Under the pieces are notes generated by a model. It had not been told where the DNA came from and made no database searches. It was given only the letters and a program-made list of their open reading frames with translations. DNA of 36,126 nucleotides from Clostridiaceae bacterium (lineage in GTDB: Bacteria > Bacillota > Clostridia > Saccharofermentanales > DTU023), in assembly GCA_012799695.1 (NCBI GenBank), contig JAAZKT010000036.1, forward strand, positions 1 to 36,126, written 5' to 3'. Within the stretch, counting starts at the first letter, position 1. The number at the start of each line of letters is the position of its first letter. Of the stretch, positions 1 through 10,523 are shown one piece after another. The position numbers were made by a program, and so were the translations under genes.

Positions 1-1094
1 CCAAGCGTGGTTGCAAGACCTGCAACGGTAGGTGCGTGTCAAGTTCGTGCGCAGTGATCGACGTTGTTCGTGCCGATCGCCGCGCGTATAAATTTCTGGA
101 AAATGTAGTTGTCTTCGTTCGTACATCGAGCCGATGAAAGTCCCGCGAACGCATCCGCGCCGTGCTTCGCCTTGATCTCCCCGAAACGGGTCGCGATCAA
201 GCTGATCGCCTCATTCCACGTCGCGGGGACGAACTTACCGTCTTTTTTGATAAGAGGCGTCGTCAGCCGCTCCTCCGAGCTGATGAAGTCGGTGTGAAAG
301 CGACCCTTCACGCAGAGTTGCGTGCCGTTGATCGGCGCATCCTCACACGGCGTGACCCCGACCACGCGATTATTCTCGACGTCGACATTGAGATCGAACG
401 TGCAACCCGTCCCGCAGAACGGACACGTCGTGCGGACTTTCTTCAACTCCCACGGGCGATACCCGGCAAGCTCTTTGTTGGTAAGCGCGCCTGTCGGGCA
501 AATGGCAATACACTGGCCGCACATACGACAGAAGTCACGCGAAATGGGACGGTCGCCGGCCGTCGTCACCGTCGAGGTGAAACCGCGCCCGACGTGCTCG
601 AACACGTTTGAAACCTGGATTTCGCGGCAAACACGGACGCACTTGCCACACTTGATGCATTTCGATTGATCTCGCACCATGATGGGATTTTGGTCATCAA
701 GCGGCATGTTCGGAGGGTCGTACGGATACGAAGGTGTCGAGACGCCATACTCATAACAGAGTTTCTGCAGATCACATGCCCCGACTTTCTCGCATGTCAG
801 ACAGTCCATCGGATGGTTGCTGATCAGAAGATTCAACAGTTCGCGGCGAATCTCTCGAAGCTGCGGCGTGTTCGTCCGTACGACCATACCGTCTTCCGCC
901 AACCGCGAACATGAGGCGACCGGCGTCCTGCGCCCCTCAATCTCCACAAGGCAGAGACGACACCCGCCATAAGGTGTCAGCTCGGGGCTGTAGCAGAGAT
1001 TTGGAATATTGATGCCGACGAGCTTGGCCGCTTCCAGCAAATTGATCGGCTTCTCAAGTTCGAGATGTTTTCCGTCAATCGTGATGCGAATCAT
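1..1094 (-). CDS. fdhA: Formate dehydrogenase alpha subunit, selenocysteine-containing, partial (runs off the window edge); TGA at 41..39 read as Sec
   Basis: N-terminal 2Fe-2S motif (CYSPELTPYGGCRLCLVE), 4Fe-4S motifs (CIKCGKCVRVC, CRMCGQCIAICP), CPFCGTGC molybdopterin-domain motif. Translation continues in frame through TGA as ..NNVDHCART-U-HAPTVAGLATTLG, matching the VDxCARxU/CHxPxVAGL active site of FdhF-type enzymes. Confidence 0.92.
10..41 (-). promoter_or_regulatory. Bacterial SECIS-like element immediately 3' of the UGA codon
   Basis: Minus strand: TGA-CACGCACCTACC-GTTGCA-GGTCT-TGCAAC. Perfect 6-bp stem (10-15/21-26) with GGTCT apical loop, 12 nt after the UGA; resembles the E. coli fdhF SECIS (UGA..GGUUGCAGGUCUGCACC). 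Confidence 0.85.
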
Positions 1095-1295
1095 GTGACC
1101 TCCTTGCGAACGTTCGCGTTCGCGATTTTTATCTTATCGTACAGCTTCATAAAATGTTACTCTTCAGACGCTATCTTTTATAATACACGACTGCTCGTCA
1201 AACCAGAACAGGTACAAAAATACCCGTACCTTTTCGTCTATATCCTGTCGCGATCGACGAATGCTGAACCGGAACCGCCTTGTCTGGCTTTCTCT

Positions 1296-2690
1296 CTATG
1301 TCATGAGGTTGTATCGCCGTCCGCGAGCGAAACAAATCAAAGTGATGCCCGCCTCGCAAGCCAGTTGAACAGCTGACGCCGTTGTCGCCGAACGCGACAT
1401 AACGATGGGGATGTTGGCACATATGATTTTCCGCATGATCGTCGTCGTCACGCGACAACTCATCGCCAATCCCTCGCGGGACAAGTCACGCCGTTCCAAA
1501 AGTGCTCGACCGATCAGCTTATCGAGACACGCGTGGCGCGACGTGTCCTCGCAGACATCTGTCATCTCACGGCTTTCAAGGTCGAACAGGATCATGCTGT
1601 GCGTCCCGCCCGTCTCGCGAAAGAGCGATGTTTTTTCATCGAGAAGGCTCATGATGTCTCCAACGACGTCAAGAGGGGAGAGCGGCGAATGCCATTCTCT
1701 GTCCAACTTATCCTTTCGGGGTAAAGGAAAGTAGAACGGCTCCTTCTGGACAAGTAAGATCGGTCCGTTGAGCTCAACATGCGCGTCGAATGCATCCGCC
1801 CTGCCCTCGATCAGCTCAACATGAAACGATGACACCTCACTCGCCCCTTCGATCAGCCCCTGTGTATACAGCCAGCCGATCGCGAGATCGTGCCATCGGT
1901 CGGGGAGTGCGTGGAGTTCTGTCATGGGCACCCCGTTGACGATCAGAGAAAGACATCCTTCACGGACAACGTAGTCTTCACCGTTCACTGCACCCGCCGC
2001 CTCGGTGACGCGTGCCATAGAAATGGGTTGTACATACTCCGAGCGAAGAGACTTGGACGGCACAGCACCTCCACGCACATCGATCACGTCTACAAAGTCG
2101 TTTATGTTGTAAAACATGCGTAACTCGGATGATATGGCGCGCGCTTCGTCTTCCTTGACCCAGATAAAAGGTCTGTTCCGACAGAAAGACTGTAGCGATC
2201 GTTCGCCATTTTCAAGAGATCTCGCCATTGCGTCCGTCAACGCGACATTGTAAAGCGCGTTGAGCGGTTCAAGACATCCGGTGTCGCGGCGCATCATGCA
2301 GCCGGCGACTGAGTTGGCAGCGGCGCTCTCGAGTTTGCGTTTCATGAGGTTAATGTAATTAGGCTCAGGGTACGGCATATCACAGCCGATCACGTAGACG
2401 AAAAGGCTTTTCGCCTGAAGCAAACCGGCGTGAATGCCAGCCATGGGACCGCATCCGGGGAACACGTCTGATACAACTCGGACCTTTTTGTCACGATAAA
2501 GCTGCGGTCGGTCGGTGACGATGACAATGTCGTCGAACAGTTCACGGAACAGCTCGACCGTCCGCTCAATTAGCGGACGACCGTCAAACGACAGCGTTTG
2601 CTTGTCGAATCCCATACGACGACTCGCCCCGCCCGCGAGAATCACCGCCGTGGAAAACATGGGCGCTTCATTTATTGTATGACATGGCAT
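1296..2690 (-). CDS. Fusion protein: molybdenum cofactor guanylyltransferase (MobA-like) + FdhD-like sulfurtransferase
   Basis: N-terminal half AVILAGGASRRMGFDKQTL...FPGCGPMAGIHAGLL...VIGCDMPY (MobA); C-terminal half RETGGTHSMILFD..EDTSRHACLDKLIGRALL..IPIVMSRSATTASAVQLACEAGITLICFARGRRYNL (FdhD). Start placed at ATG 2690 (GGAG upstream); the track ORF extends to 2771. Confidence 0.85.
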   Translation of the reverse strand: MPCHTINEAPMFSTAVILAGGASRRMGFDKQTLSFDGRPLIERTVELFRELFDDIVIVTDRPQLYRDKKVRVVSDVFPGCGPMAGIHAGLLQAKSLFVYVIGCDMPYPEPNYINLMKRKLESAAANSVAGCMMRRDTGCLEPLNALYNVALTDAMARSLENGERSLQSFCRNRPFIWVKEDEARAISSELRMFYNINDFVDVIDVRGGAVPSKSLRSEYVQPISMARVTEAAGAVNGEDYVVREGCLSLIVNGVPMTELHALPDRWHDLAIGWLYTQGLIEGASEVSSFHVELIEGRADAFDAHVELNGPILLVQKEPFYFPLPRKDKLDREWHSPLSPLDVVGDIMSLLDEKTSLFRETGGTHSMILFDLESREMTDVCEDTSRHACLDKLIGRALLERRDLSREGLAMSCRVTTTIMRKIICANIPIVMSRSATTASAVQLACEAGITLICFARGRRYNLMT

Positions 2691-2757
2691 GTCGCATACT
2701 CCGTTTTTGTCATTTAAAACGTCAGATTTCTTCAACAAAGATAACTCCAATAAAATG

Positions 2758-4686
2758 CTACTCGAGTTCAAAAGCCCCTATGTGCAGCCGATAGTACTGC
2801 CCGCCCTCTTCAATGAGCTGCTCGTGTGTGCCGCGCTCAATGATGCACCCATCCTCCATGACCATGATGACATCGGCATCCCGAACAGTTGATAAACGGT
2901 GAGCGATGGCGAAGTTCGTCCTCCCGTGCATCAGCGCATCCATCCCTTGTTGAACAATCGATTCCGTCCGCGTGTCGATCGATGATGTCGCTTCATCGAG
3001 AATCATGACGGGCGGGTCGAGCACGGCGGCACGTGCAATCGCGATCAACTGCCTCTGACCTTGTGACAGACCGCTTCCGTCTCCCTCCAGCATCGTGTTG
3101 TAGCCGTGCGGCAGCATACGGATAAATCCGTCGGCATTGACGAGTTTCGCCGCCCTGATACATTCTTCATCCGTCGCATCAAGTTTCCCGTAGCGAATGT
3201 TATCCATGACAGTCCCGGTAAAAAGATGAATCTCCTGTAGAACGACACCGAGAGATTTTCGAAGATCAGCCTTTTTAATCTCTCTGATGTCGATGCCGTC
3301 GTAATGAATGGCCCCCTCGTCAATATCGTAAAAACGATTGAGCAAGTTCGTGATGGTCGTCTTGCCGGCGCCTGTCGCCCCGACAAGTGCCACTTTTTGC
3401 CCGGGTTTCGCATAGAGGTTAATGTCCCGCAGAACCGGTTTCCCCTGAACGTACGAGAAATTCACGTCATAAAAGCGAATGTCACCCTTGAGCTCCGTAT
3501 AAGTAAACGATCCGTCCTCTTGCGGTATTTTCCATGCCCAAACATCGGTACGATCGCAACACTCCGTGAGTTCGCCGTTCTCTTTCGTGGCGTACACGAG
3601 CGTAACGACACCGGTATCGTGCTCGCTCTCCTCACCCATCACTTCGAAAATGCGCGACGCACCTGCAAGCGCTTGGACGACCGTATTGAACTGCATCGAA
3701 ATCTGCCCGATCGGATTGACAAAGCTGCGCGACAGCGTGATGAACGAGATAATCGTACCGACCGTCATCGCCTCAGAACCCGTCAGACGCCAGTTCGGAA
3801 TGCCGAGGATACCGATCGCGCCACCGAGAATACCAATAAGCACATACAGAAGGAAGCCCATGCTGACGACGACCGGCATCGTGATCATCCCGTATTTGAG
3901 CGCTTGACTTGCGTTGTTAAAGAGCTCTTTCGTCCTTTCTCCAAAAGCTTGGATCGCTTTATTCTCGTAATTGAAAACCTTTACGACTTTCTGACCCTCG
4001 ATCATTTCCTCCACGTACGCATTTACATCGCCCATCGCGATTTGCTGACTCATAAAATACTTGGCACTCCGCCGCACAATCGCCTTGACGAGAACAAACA
4101 GCAAAACTGAAAACAACACGACAAACAGGGTCAAGCTGAGACTGAGATACATCATGGCGCCGAATGCCGCTAAGGTCGACAAGAGCGACGAAACCATCGA
4201 GGGGAAACTTTGCGAAATCGCGGCGCGTAACGTGTCGACGTCACTCGTGAAACGGCTCATGATGTCGCCGTGTGCATGTGTATCGAAATAGCGCACCGGC
4301 AACGTCTGAACGTGAGCGAAGAGGTTGTCGCGGATATTTCTCACGGTACTCTGCTCGACGGTCACCATGATGCGGTTATACACCCAAATTGTGAGAATAC
4401 CGATGCCGTATACGATTGACATAGCCACCACGATACGAATAATTCCCGAAAAATCACGACTCCCCTGCGCGATCATGGGCATAATTTCATCGTCAATCAA
4501 GGCACGCAGGAATAGAGACGTCGAGGCACGCGAGAGGGCGCTCAGTAGAATGCACAATAAAACAAGGACGAGTTTAAACCTGTGTGCACCCATTTGAGAC
4601 AGTAGTCGTCCGAACGTCCCGGGATTTATGTTGCGCTTTCCATGACCGCGATGATCTGTACGTTTGTCAGAAGGCTTATGAGGCAT
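2758..4686 (-). CDS. ABC transporter, fused permease/ATPase (multidrug/lipid exporter type)
   Basis: Transmembrane domain followed by Walker A GATGAGKTT, signature LSQGQRQ, Walker B VMILDEATSSID. Start placed at MPHKPSDK (4686), overlapping the stop of the upstream ABC gene. Confidence 0.9.
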   Translation of the reverse strand: MPHKPSDKRTDHRGHGKRNINPGTFGRLLSQMGAHRFKLVLVLLCILLSALSRASTSLFLRALIDDEIMPMIAQGSRDFSGIIRIVVAMSIVYGIGILTIWVYNRIMVTVEQSTVRNIRDNLFAHVQTLPVRYFDTHAHGDIMSRFTSDVDTLRAAISQSFPSMVSSLLSTLAAFGAMMYLSLSLTLFVVLFSVLLFVLVKAIVRRSAKYFMSQQIAMGDVNAYVEEMIEGQKVVKVFNYENKAIQAFGERTKELFNNASQALKYGMITMPVVVSMGFLLYVLIGILGGAIGILGIPNWRLTGSEAMTVGTIISFITLSRSFVNPIGQISMQFNTVVQALAGASRIFEVMGEESEHDTGVVTLVYATKENGELTECCDRTDVWAWKIPQEDGSFTYTELKGDIRFYDVNFSYVQGKPVLRDINLYAKPGQKVALVGATGAGKTTITNLLNRFYDIDEGAIHYDGIDIREIKKADLRKSLGVVLQEIHLFTGTVMDNIRYGKLDATDEECIRAAKLVNADGFIRMLPHGYNTMLEGDGSGLSQGQRQLIAIARAAVLDPPVMILDEATSSIDTRTESIVQQGMDALMHGRTNFAIAHRLSTVRDADVIMVMEDGCIIERGTHEQLIEEGGQYYRLHIGAFELE

Positions 4687-6430
4687 TGAGAACACCTCCC
4701 CTATTCTGAGATTCATAGACTTCGCGGTAAATCTCCGAACGATCAAGTAATTCTTCGTGCTTCCCGCAGTCGTGCACTCTGCCATCGTCCATCACGATAA
4801 TCATGTCGGCATCTCGAACGGAGGCGACACGCTGCGAAATGATCAAAATCGTCGTATTGGGAATACCATCGCGCAACCCTTCGCGAATGAGACGGTCCGT
4901 CTTCGTATCGACGGCACTCGTCGAGTCGTCAAAAATAAGGATTTTCGGGTTCTTTAGAAGAGACCGGGCAATACAGAGTCGTTGTCGCTGACCTCCCGAC
5001 AAGTTTGCGCCCCCACGCTCAACGTGCGAGTCATACCCGTCAGGCATCGCCTGTACAAAATCATCGGCTTGCGCCAATTGACACGCGCGTATCATCTCCT
5101 CATCCGTTGCAGATTCATCGCCCCATCGGAGATTGTCCTTCACCGACCCCGTGAAGAGTTGATTTCTCTGAAGAACAATGGAAACTTGGTCGCGCAGAGA
5201 AGCCAAATCATAGTCACGCACATCAATGCCCCCGACAAGCACGCGACCCTCTACCACATCGTAGAGACGCGGAATGAGCTGTATGAGCGTCGATTTCGAT
5301 GAGCCGGTACCACCAAGAATGCCGACTTTCGCCCCAGATGGTATGGAAAGATTGATATCGCAGAGAACCGGCTTTTCCGCTTCGGCCGAATAAGTAAATT
5401 TGACGTCTTCGAAAATGATCGAGCCGTCAGGCACTTCATACACGGGATCGTGACCATTATGCAAATCGCTCGTTTCATCGAGCACCTCGACAATGCGCTC
5501 GACCGACGCACGAGATACGAGGAAAAAAATGAAAATATTCGACAGCATCATGAGACTCACCAGAATTTGCATCGTGTAGGTAACAAGGCTCGTGAGCTGC
5601 CCCGTTGTCAGACCGAGGGCGGGATTGTTGCCAGAAGCGACGATTTCGTTCGCACCAAACCAAGCGATCAGCGTCGTGCTCAAAAAGACGCAGAAATTCA
5701 TTAGCGGGGAGATGCGCGCGATCCGGATTCCCGCCGTCGTGAAGTCTTCATAAATGAGCTTCGACACCGCCGCGAAGTTACGTTTCTCATGCGATTCGCG
5801 TGTGTAGTTTTTCACCACGCGAATGGCAAATAAATTCTCTTGGACAATTCTGTTCATCTTGTCATAGCGTTTAAAGACACGTACGAAAACAGGATAAACA
5901 TGTCGAATCGATAAGTAGAGACCGAGTCCAAGAATCACCGTGGTGCCAAGAAAGACGAGCGAGAGACGAACGCTCGTTCTGAACGAGAAATAAAGCGCAA
6001 AGACGAGCATCACGGGAGAACGCGCCCCGATCCGTGTAGTCATCTGGAACGCGTGTTGCACATTCGAGACATCCGTAGTCAATCGAGTGATAAGACTCGA
6101 CGTGGAGAATTTGTCTATGTTGCCGAAAGAAAATGTCTGTGTCGTACGAAAAATATCGTTTCGGAGGTTTCTTGCGAAGCCGGCAGATGCAATCGCCGTG
6201 CTTTTTCCTGCCAAGAAACCGAGCGCCATGGACGTAACGGCGCTGAGAACAAGGAGCAGACCGTACTTCAAAACGGCGTTCATGTCCTGTCGACCGATCC
6301 CGTAATCGATCAGGTATGCCATAAATGTCGGCACAATGATGTCAAGTGATGATTCAAGCCCCGAAAGCAATGGCGAGAGAAGGGCGTGCTTTTTATACTC
6401 TCGCAAGCTCCTTAAAAGTCTACGTCTCAT
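4676..6430 (-). CDS. ABC transporter, fused permease/ATPase; likely heterodimer partner of the adjacent gene
   Basis: Walker A GGTGSSKST, signature LSGGQRQRL, Walker B ILIFDDSTSAVD (degenerate DD at the Walker B Glu position, typical of heterodimeric exporters). Confidence 0.9.
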   Translation of the reverse strand: MRRRLLRSLREYKKHALLSPLLSGLESSLDIIVPTFMAYLIDYGIGRQDMNAVLKYGLLLVLSAVTSMALGFLAGKSTAIASAGFARNLRNDIFRTTQTFSFGNIDKFSTSSLITRLTTDVSNVQHAFQMTTRIGARSPVMLVFALYFSFRTSVRLSLVFLGTTVILGLGLYLSIRHVYPVFVRVFKRYDKMNRIVQENLFAIRVVKNYTRESHEKRNFAAVSKLIYEDFTTAGIRIARISPLMNFCVFLSTTLIAWFGANEIVASGNNPALGLTTGQLTSLVTYTMQILVSLMMLSNIFIFFLVSRASVERIVEVLDETSDLHNGHDPVYEVPDGSIIFEDVKFTYSAEAEKPVLCDINLSIPSGAKVGILGGTGSSKSTLIQLIPRLYDVVEGRVLVGGIDVRDYDLASLRDQVSIVLQRNQLFTGSVKDNLRWGDESATDEEMIRACQLAQADDFVQAMPDGYDSHVERGGANLSGGQRQRLCIARSLLKNPKILIFDDSTSAVDTKTDRLIREGLRDGIPNTTILIISQRVASVRDADMIIVMDDGRVHDCGKHEELLDRSEIYREVYESQNRGGVLNAS

Positions 6431-6454
6431 GTGATCAATCCTTACTATCGTATT

Positions 6455-7903
6455 CTACACTTTTCGCCACGTACTCGGTGAGAACAAGACGATCATTGGC
6501 AAGATCTCGAGACGCCCCGTGATCATGCCGAACGAGAGCATAACTTTTGAAAACGGCGAGAAGAAAGAGTAATTGTGCGCGGGACCGACAAGCCCAAGCC
6601 CCGGACCGATGTTGTTAAAAGTCGCCGCGACGGCACTGAACGCCGATTCGAAGTCGTTAAGATCGACGGCTACGACAAGCGTAAGCGCCGTAAAAAGAGA
6701 GGCGTATAGAATCAGATAATTTGAGATTTGTTGGAGTATCGGTTTGGAAAGCTGTTTACCTTCGAAGCGGAGCGGCAATACACGGTTCGGATTGATGCTG
6801 CGGCGAATCTCCCGAATAAACGTTTTGCAGTAAATAGCTACGCGGCTAACTTTGAGACCGCCGGCCGTCGAACCGGCCATACTGCCGACAAACATCAATA
6901 ATAGGAGAATGAGCCGCGAGAAAAGCGGCCAATGCTTAAAGTCGACCGTCGCATAGCCCGTCGTCGTAACAATGGAGGAAACAGTAAAAAAGACGTTGCG
7001 CAACAGCGTCCCGACGCTCTCGTAAACATTCCTGAGATTTATGCTAATTGCCATAATGGCAATGACGACGATGGCAATATACCATCGCAACTCCTCGCTC
7101 TTTGCGGCCTGCTTGGCGCGCTTGCTAAGAATGAGGTAATAAAGCGTAAAGTTCGTTCCGAATACCAGCATGGCAATTCCAAGAACGATTTCAATGTACA
7201 CGCTGTCGTATGCCGCAACGGACAATGCCTTAGAGCTGAACCCTCCCGTTCCGGCAGCGCCGAACGCGTGGATAAAAGAATCGAAGAGGGGCATGCCGCC
7301 TAGCACCAATAGGACGACGAGTACAAGCGTCATCACGATGTAAATCACGTAAAGTATCTGAGCCGTGGTTTGGACTCTGCTGCGCAACTTCCCGAACGTA
7401 GGTCCAGGCATCTCGGCGCGCATCACGAAGACTTCCTTCGATTCCGTGCGCGGCATCACGGCGAGCGCAAATACGAGAATCCCCATGCCGCCGATTACGT
7501 GCGTGAAAGAACGCCAAAACAAAAGTGAATGCGGTAGTGCTTCGACATCCGTCAGAATCGAAGCTCCTGTCGTTGAAAACCCACTCGCTGTCTCAAACAA
7601 AGCATCGTAAAACTTTGGAATCCACCCACTGATGACAAAGGGCATCGCCCCCGACAGCGACAATATAATCCAAGTCAGCGCAACGATGACGAAGCCTTCT
7701 TTCATGTAGTAGGTCATGTCTTCCGGGCGGCGAAACGAAAGTCCCCATCCGACAAACGCTGTTCCCGCCATCGTTGCGAGAAAGGGATAAACCCCCACCC
7801 AACCCTCGCGATAAATCAACGCTACAATCAGTGAAGGAATCATTAAGACGGCAGTCACAACCATAATCCGCCCGACGACGTATAAAATCACTCTTCGGTT
7901 CAT
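6455..7903 (-). CDS. trkH: TrkH/KtrB-family potassium transporter membrane subunit
   Basis: Multiple TM segments, ETASGFSTTGAS, GGMGILVFALAVMP, AAGTGGFSSK, STAGGLKVSR motifs. Confidence 0.9.
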   Translation of the reverse strand: MNRRVILYVVGRIMVVTAVLMIPSLIVALIYREGWVGVYPFLATMAGTAFVGWGLSFRRPEDMTYYMKEGFVIVALTWIILSLSGAMPFVISGWIPKFYDALFETASGFSTTGASILTDVEALPHSLLFWRSFTHVIGGMGILVFALAVMPRTESKEVFVMRAEMPGPTFGKLRSRVQTTAQILYVIYIVMTLVLVVLLVLGGMPLFDSFIHAFGAAGTGGFSSKALSVAAYDSVYIEIVLGIAMLVFGTNFTLYYLILSKRAKQAAKSEELRWYIAIVVIAIMAISINLRNVYESVGTLLRNVFFTVSSIVTTTGYATVDFKHWPLFSRLILLLLMFVGSMAGSTAGGLKVSRVAIYCKTFIREIRRSINPNRVLPLRFEGKQLSKPILQQISNYLILYASLFTALTLVVAVDLNDFESAFSAVAATFNNIGPGLGLVGPAHNYSFFSPFSKVMLSFGMITGRLEILPMIVLFSPSTWRKV

Positions 7904-9270
7904 TTTGCCGCACGCCCGTTTGTCAAAATGTCATTCACATCATCAAAGCGCGGATGTGTCGAGAAAATCACAATCTCATCGCCTAGTTGAATGCATGTGT
8001 CGCCTCGAGGATAAATGATTTCATCGCCACGTGCGATACACGCGATCAGCAATCCAGGTTTGGTATCGAGATCGACGAGTGGAATATCGCTCACTTGGTT
8101 GCCTTCGGCGACACGGAATTGGAGAATCTCAACCCTACCATCGGCTAGACTGTAAAATGCTTCAAGATTCGAGCCTTCGCTGTTCGCCATCGAGCGAACA
8201 AGGCGTACAATTTGGTTCGCAATGATGCGATAAGGTGTCAAGATAGATTTGAGGCCGGTATCCTTCAAAACCGTCAAGAGGTCCGTTCGATTGACTTTCG
8301 TCACCGTCTTTCTCACGCCTATATGTGCCGCGTAAAGATTGATCAGGATGTTCTCTTCATCGACACCGGTCACCGCAATGACGGCATCGTAATTCTCTGC
8401 GTTTTCCTCATGCAAAACGGATTGACTCGTTCCGTCGTTCAAGATAACTTCCACGCGTGGAAAATCGCTCGCAAGCTGCACCGCGATATCCTCATCGACT
8501 TCAATAACCTTGCTACGAATGTGATATTGCTCCAAACGCGGCAAGAGATATCGAGTGATGCGTCCGCCACCGATGATGAGCGCCGATTTAATGCGTCTGT
8601 TTCCCTCGCTCCCTAAAGACATAAAATGGAGAATCTCTGAATCACGCCCCGTCACATACATGCGATCACCGGCTTCCATCGTCGTCGAACCGTGCGGAAT
8701 AATGATCTCCTCATCGCGAATGATCATGCAGATAAGAACATCACCGTGTTTCCTTCCCACTTCACGCAACTGCAGACCTATAAGCTCAGAGTCCTCTGGC
8801 AGGACGTATTCGACAATATTAATGAGCCCATTTGCAAAAGATTCTACGGAAAGTGACTCCGGGAAACGCATGCCACGCATCACTTCCCGTGCCGCCTCCA
8901 GCTCGGGATTGATCATGACAGAGATGCCGAGCGATTCGCGAAGAAAAGCCATCTGCCCGGAGTATTCGGGACTGCGAACGCGGGCGATCACATAGCGTGC
9001 ACCGATGTTTTTTGCCGTGATTGCCGCAATGAGATTTGTTTCATCATCTGGCGTGACAGCGATGAAGATGTCACATCCAGGAACATCCGCTTCGCGCTGT
9101 ACGATTGCCAACGAACCGGAGCCGTGAACGCCCGTAATATCGTACATACCGATCATGTGGTCAAGGCGCTTCTCATTCAATTCAATCAGCGTGATCTCAT
9201 GGTCCTCGAAACAGAGTTCCCGACAGAGAACCTCTCCAACCTTACCTGCGCCTGCGATGACTATTTTCAT
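7900..9270 (-). CDS. trkA: Trk system potassium uptake protein TrkA (two RCK domains)
   Basis: MKIVIAGAGKVGEVLCREL NAD-binding motif, a second RCK domain (ALIIGGGRITRYLLPRLE), ATGA overlap with trkH. Confidence 0.92.
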   Translation of the reverse strand: MKIVIAGAGKVGEVLCRELCFEDHEITLIELNEKRLDHMIGMYDITGVHGSGSLAIVQREADVPGCDIFIAVTPDDETNLIAAITAKNIGARYVIARVRSPEYSGQMAFLRESLGISVMINPELEAAREVMRGMRFPESLSVESFANGLINIVEYVLPEDSELIGLQLREVGRKHGDVLICMIIRDEEIIIPHGSTTMEAGDRMYVTGRDSEILHFMSLGSEGNRRIKSALIIGGGRITRYLLPRLEQYHIRSKVIEVDEDIAVQLASDFPRVEVILNDGTSQSVLHEENAENYDAVIAVTGVDEENILINLYAAHIGVRKTVTKVNRTDLLTVLKDTGLKSILTPYRIIANQIVRLVRSMANSEGSNLEAFYSLADGRVEILQFRVAEGNQVSDIPLVDLDTKPGLLIACIARGDEIIYPRGDTCIQLGDEIVIFSTHPRFDDVNDILTNGRAAK

Positions 9271-9478
9271 AATGCTGCTACTCCGTGTACTGCGTACAAT
9301 CTCTTGCTTACGCTCAATAATACAAAAAGTCTAGCCGTTCGCTAAAATGATTGCAAGAAAATCAACGTAAGTACGGCTGGTCCCTGTGATAAACTTCGTG
9401 ATTCGGAACATAAACACGGGTCAACAGAAAAACCTCCCGCCGACCCGTGCGTATCGTTTAAAGACGAGCGATGGAACG

Positions 9479-10507
9479 TCATCGCATCACACGTCCGGAC
9501 CCGTCGCCACCCATCAGTTTTTCGACATCGTCGACGCTAACCCTGTTAAAGTCGCCTCCGATCGAATGTTTCAGGCAGCTAGCCGCAACGGCGAACTCCA
9601 GCGCCTCTTCATGCGTCTCATAATGATTTAATCCGAAGATCAGCCCGCCGGAGAATGAATCGCCACCGCCAACGCGATCGACGATGTCCGTTATTTCGTA
9701 ACGCGTGCTTTCGATGAAGTGCGCTCTGTCGTTGAGGCAGGCCGCCCATCCGTTCTTATCGGCATTGATGCTTTCACGTAACGTGATGCCGATGATTTTC
9801 ATATCAGGGTACGCATCAAGCACCTTATCGGATAGTATTCTGTACTTCTCGCGGTCGAGCGATCCGCTTTCAACTTCCACGCCTTCCACATGAATGCCGA
9901 GCGACTTCTGGACGTCCTCTTCGTTGGCAATGGCGACATCAACATAGCGTGCCAGTTCACGCATGACCTCGTGCGCCTTTTTACCGTACTTCCACAAGTT
10001 CTTTCTGTAATTCAAGTCACACGAGACAGTGATGTTCTTTGCCTTCGCCTTCTCAACGCTTTCAAGGGAGAGCTGCATCGCGCTTTCCGAAATGGCGGGT
10101 GTAATGCCTGTTATATGAAACCAGTCGACATCATGAAAGACGTGATCCCAGTCGATATCGCCCGGTTTTGCAAGTGCGATCGCCGAATCGGCTCTGTCGT
10201 AAACAACCTTGCTTGGTAGCTGATTTGCGCCTGCCTCTAGGAAGTACAGACCCATGCGCCCATCTCCGCGCACAATTTTCGATGTATTCACGCCGTAACG
10301 GCGCAATTCCTTGACACACTCATCGCCTAGGACATTTCGGGGGAGAACGGTCACATAGTCTACATCAATTCCATAATTGGCAAGCGAAACGGCAACATTC
10401 GCCTCTCCGCCGCCGTACGTCGCCTCAAGAAGCGGCGTTTGGAAAAAACGCTCTACACCGGGCGGCTTGAGCCTGATCATTATTTCTCCAAAAGTAACGA
10501 CACGCAT
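9479..10507 (-). CDS. kdgK: PfkB-family sugar kinase, probable 2-keto-3-deoxygluconate kinase
   Basis: [23 protein letters not shown]...[12 protein letters not shown]...[17 protein letters not shown]; start re-set to ATG 10507 with a GGAGG RBS. Confidence 0.87.
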   Translation of the reverse strand: MRVVTFGEIMIRLKPPGVERFFQTPLLEATYGGGEANVAVSLANYGIDVDYVTVLPRNVLGDECVKELRRYGVNTSKIVRGDGRMGLYFLEAGANQLPSKVVYDRADSAIALAKPGDIDWDHVFHDVDWFHITGITPAISESAMQLSLESVEKAKAKNITVSCDLNYRKNLWKYGKKAHEVMRELARYVDVAIANEEDVQKSLGIHVEGVEVESGSLDREKYRILSDKVLDAYPDMKIIGITLRESINADKNGWAACLNDRAHFIESTRYEITDIVDRVGGGDSFSGGLIFGLNHYETHEEALEFAVAASCLKHSIGGDFNRVSVDDVEKLMGGDGSGRVMR

Positions 10508-10523
10508 TGATAATGACCTCCAA

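Noticed and set aside
39-1094. Formate dehydrogenase as a truncated pseudogene
   Set aside because: The stop is TGA at the known Sec site with a SECIS-like hairpin and open frame beyond it.
3470-3640. Extra segment between the membrane and ATPase domains of the ABC transporter (YATKENGELTECCDRTDVWAWKIPQEDGSFTY)
   Set aside because: I recall similar inserts in many Clostridia heterodimeric ABC exporters; not novel enough to report.
3304-4110. 268-aa plus-strand ORF
   Set aside because: Antisense to a clear ABC transporter gene; low-complexity charged composition typical of a shadow ORF.
9415-9449. CACGGGTC..GACCCGTG hairpin after kdgK
   Set aside because: Stem of 8 bp with a long 19-nt loop and weak T-tract; possible terminator but not supportable on its own.
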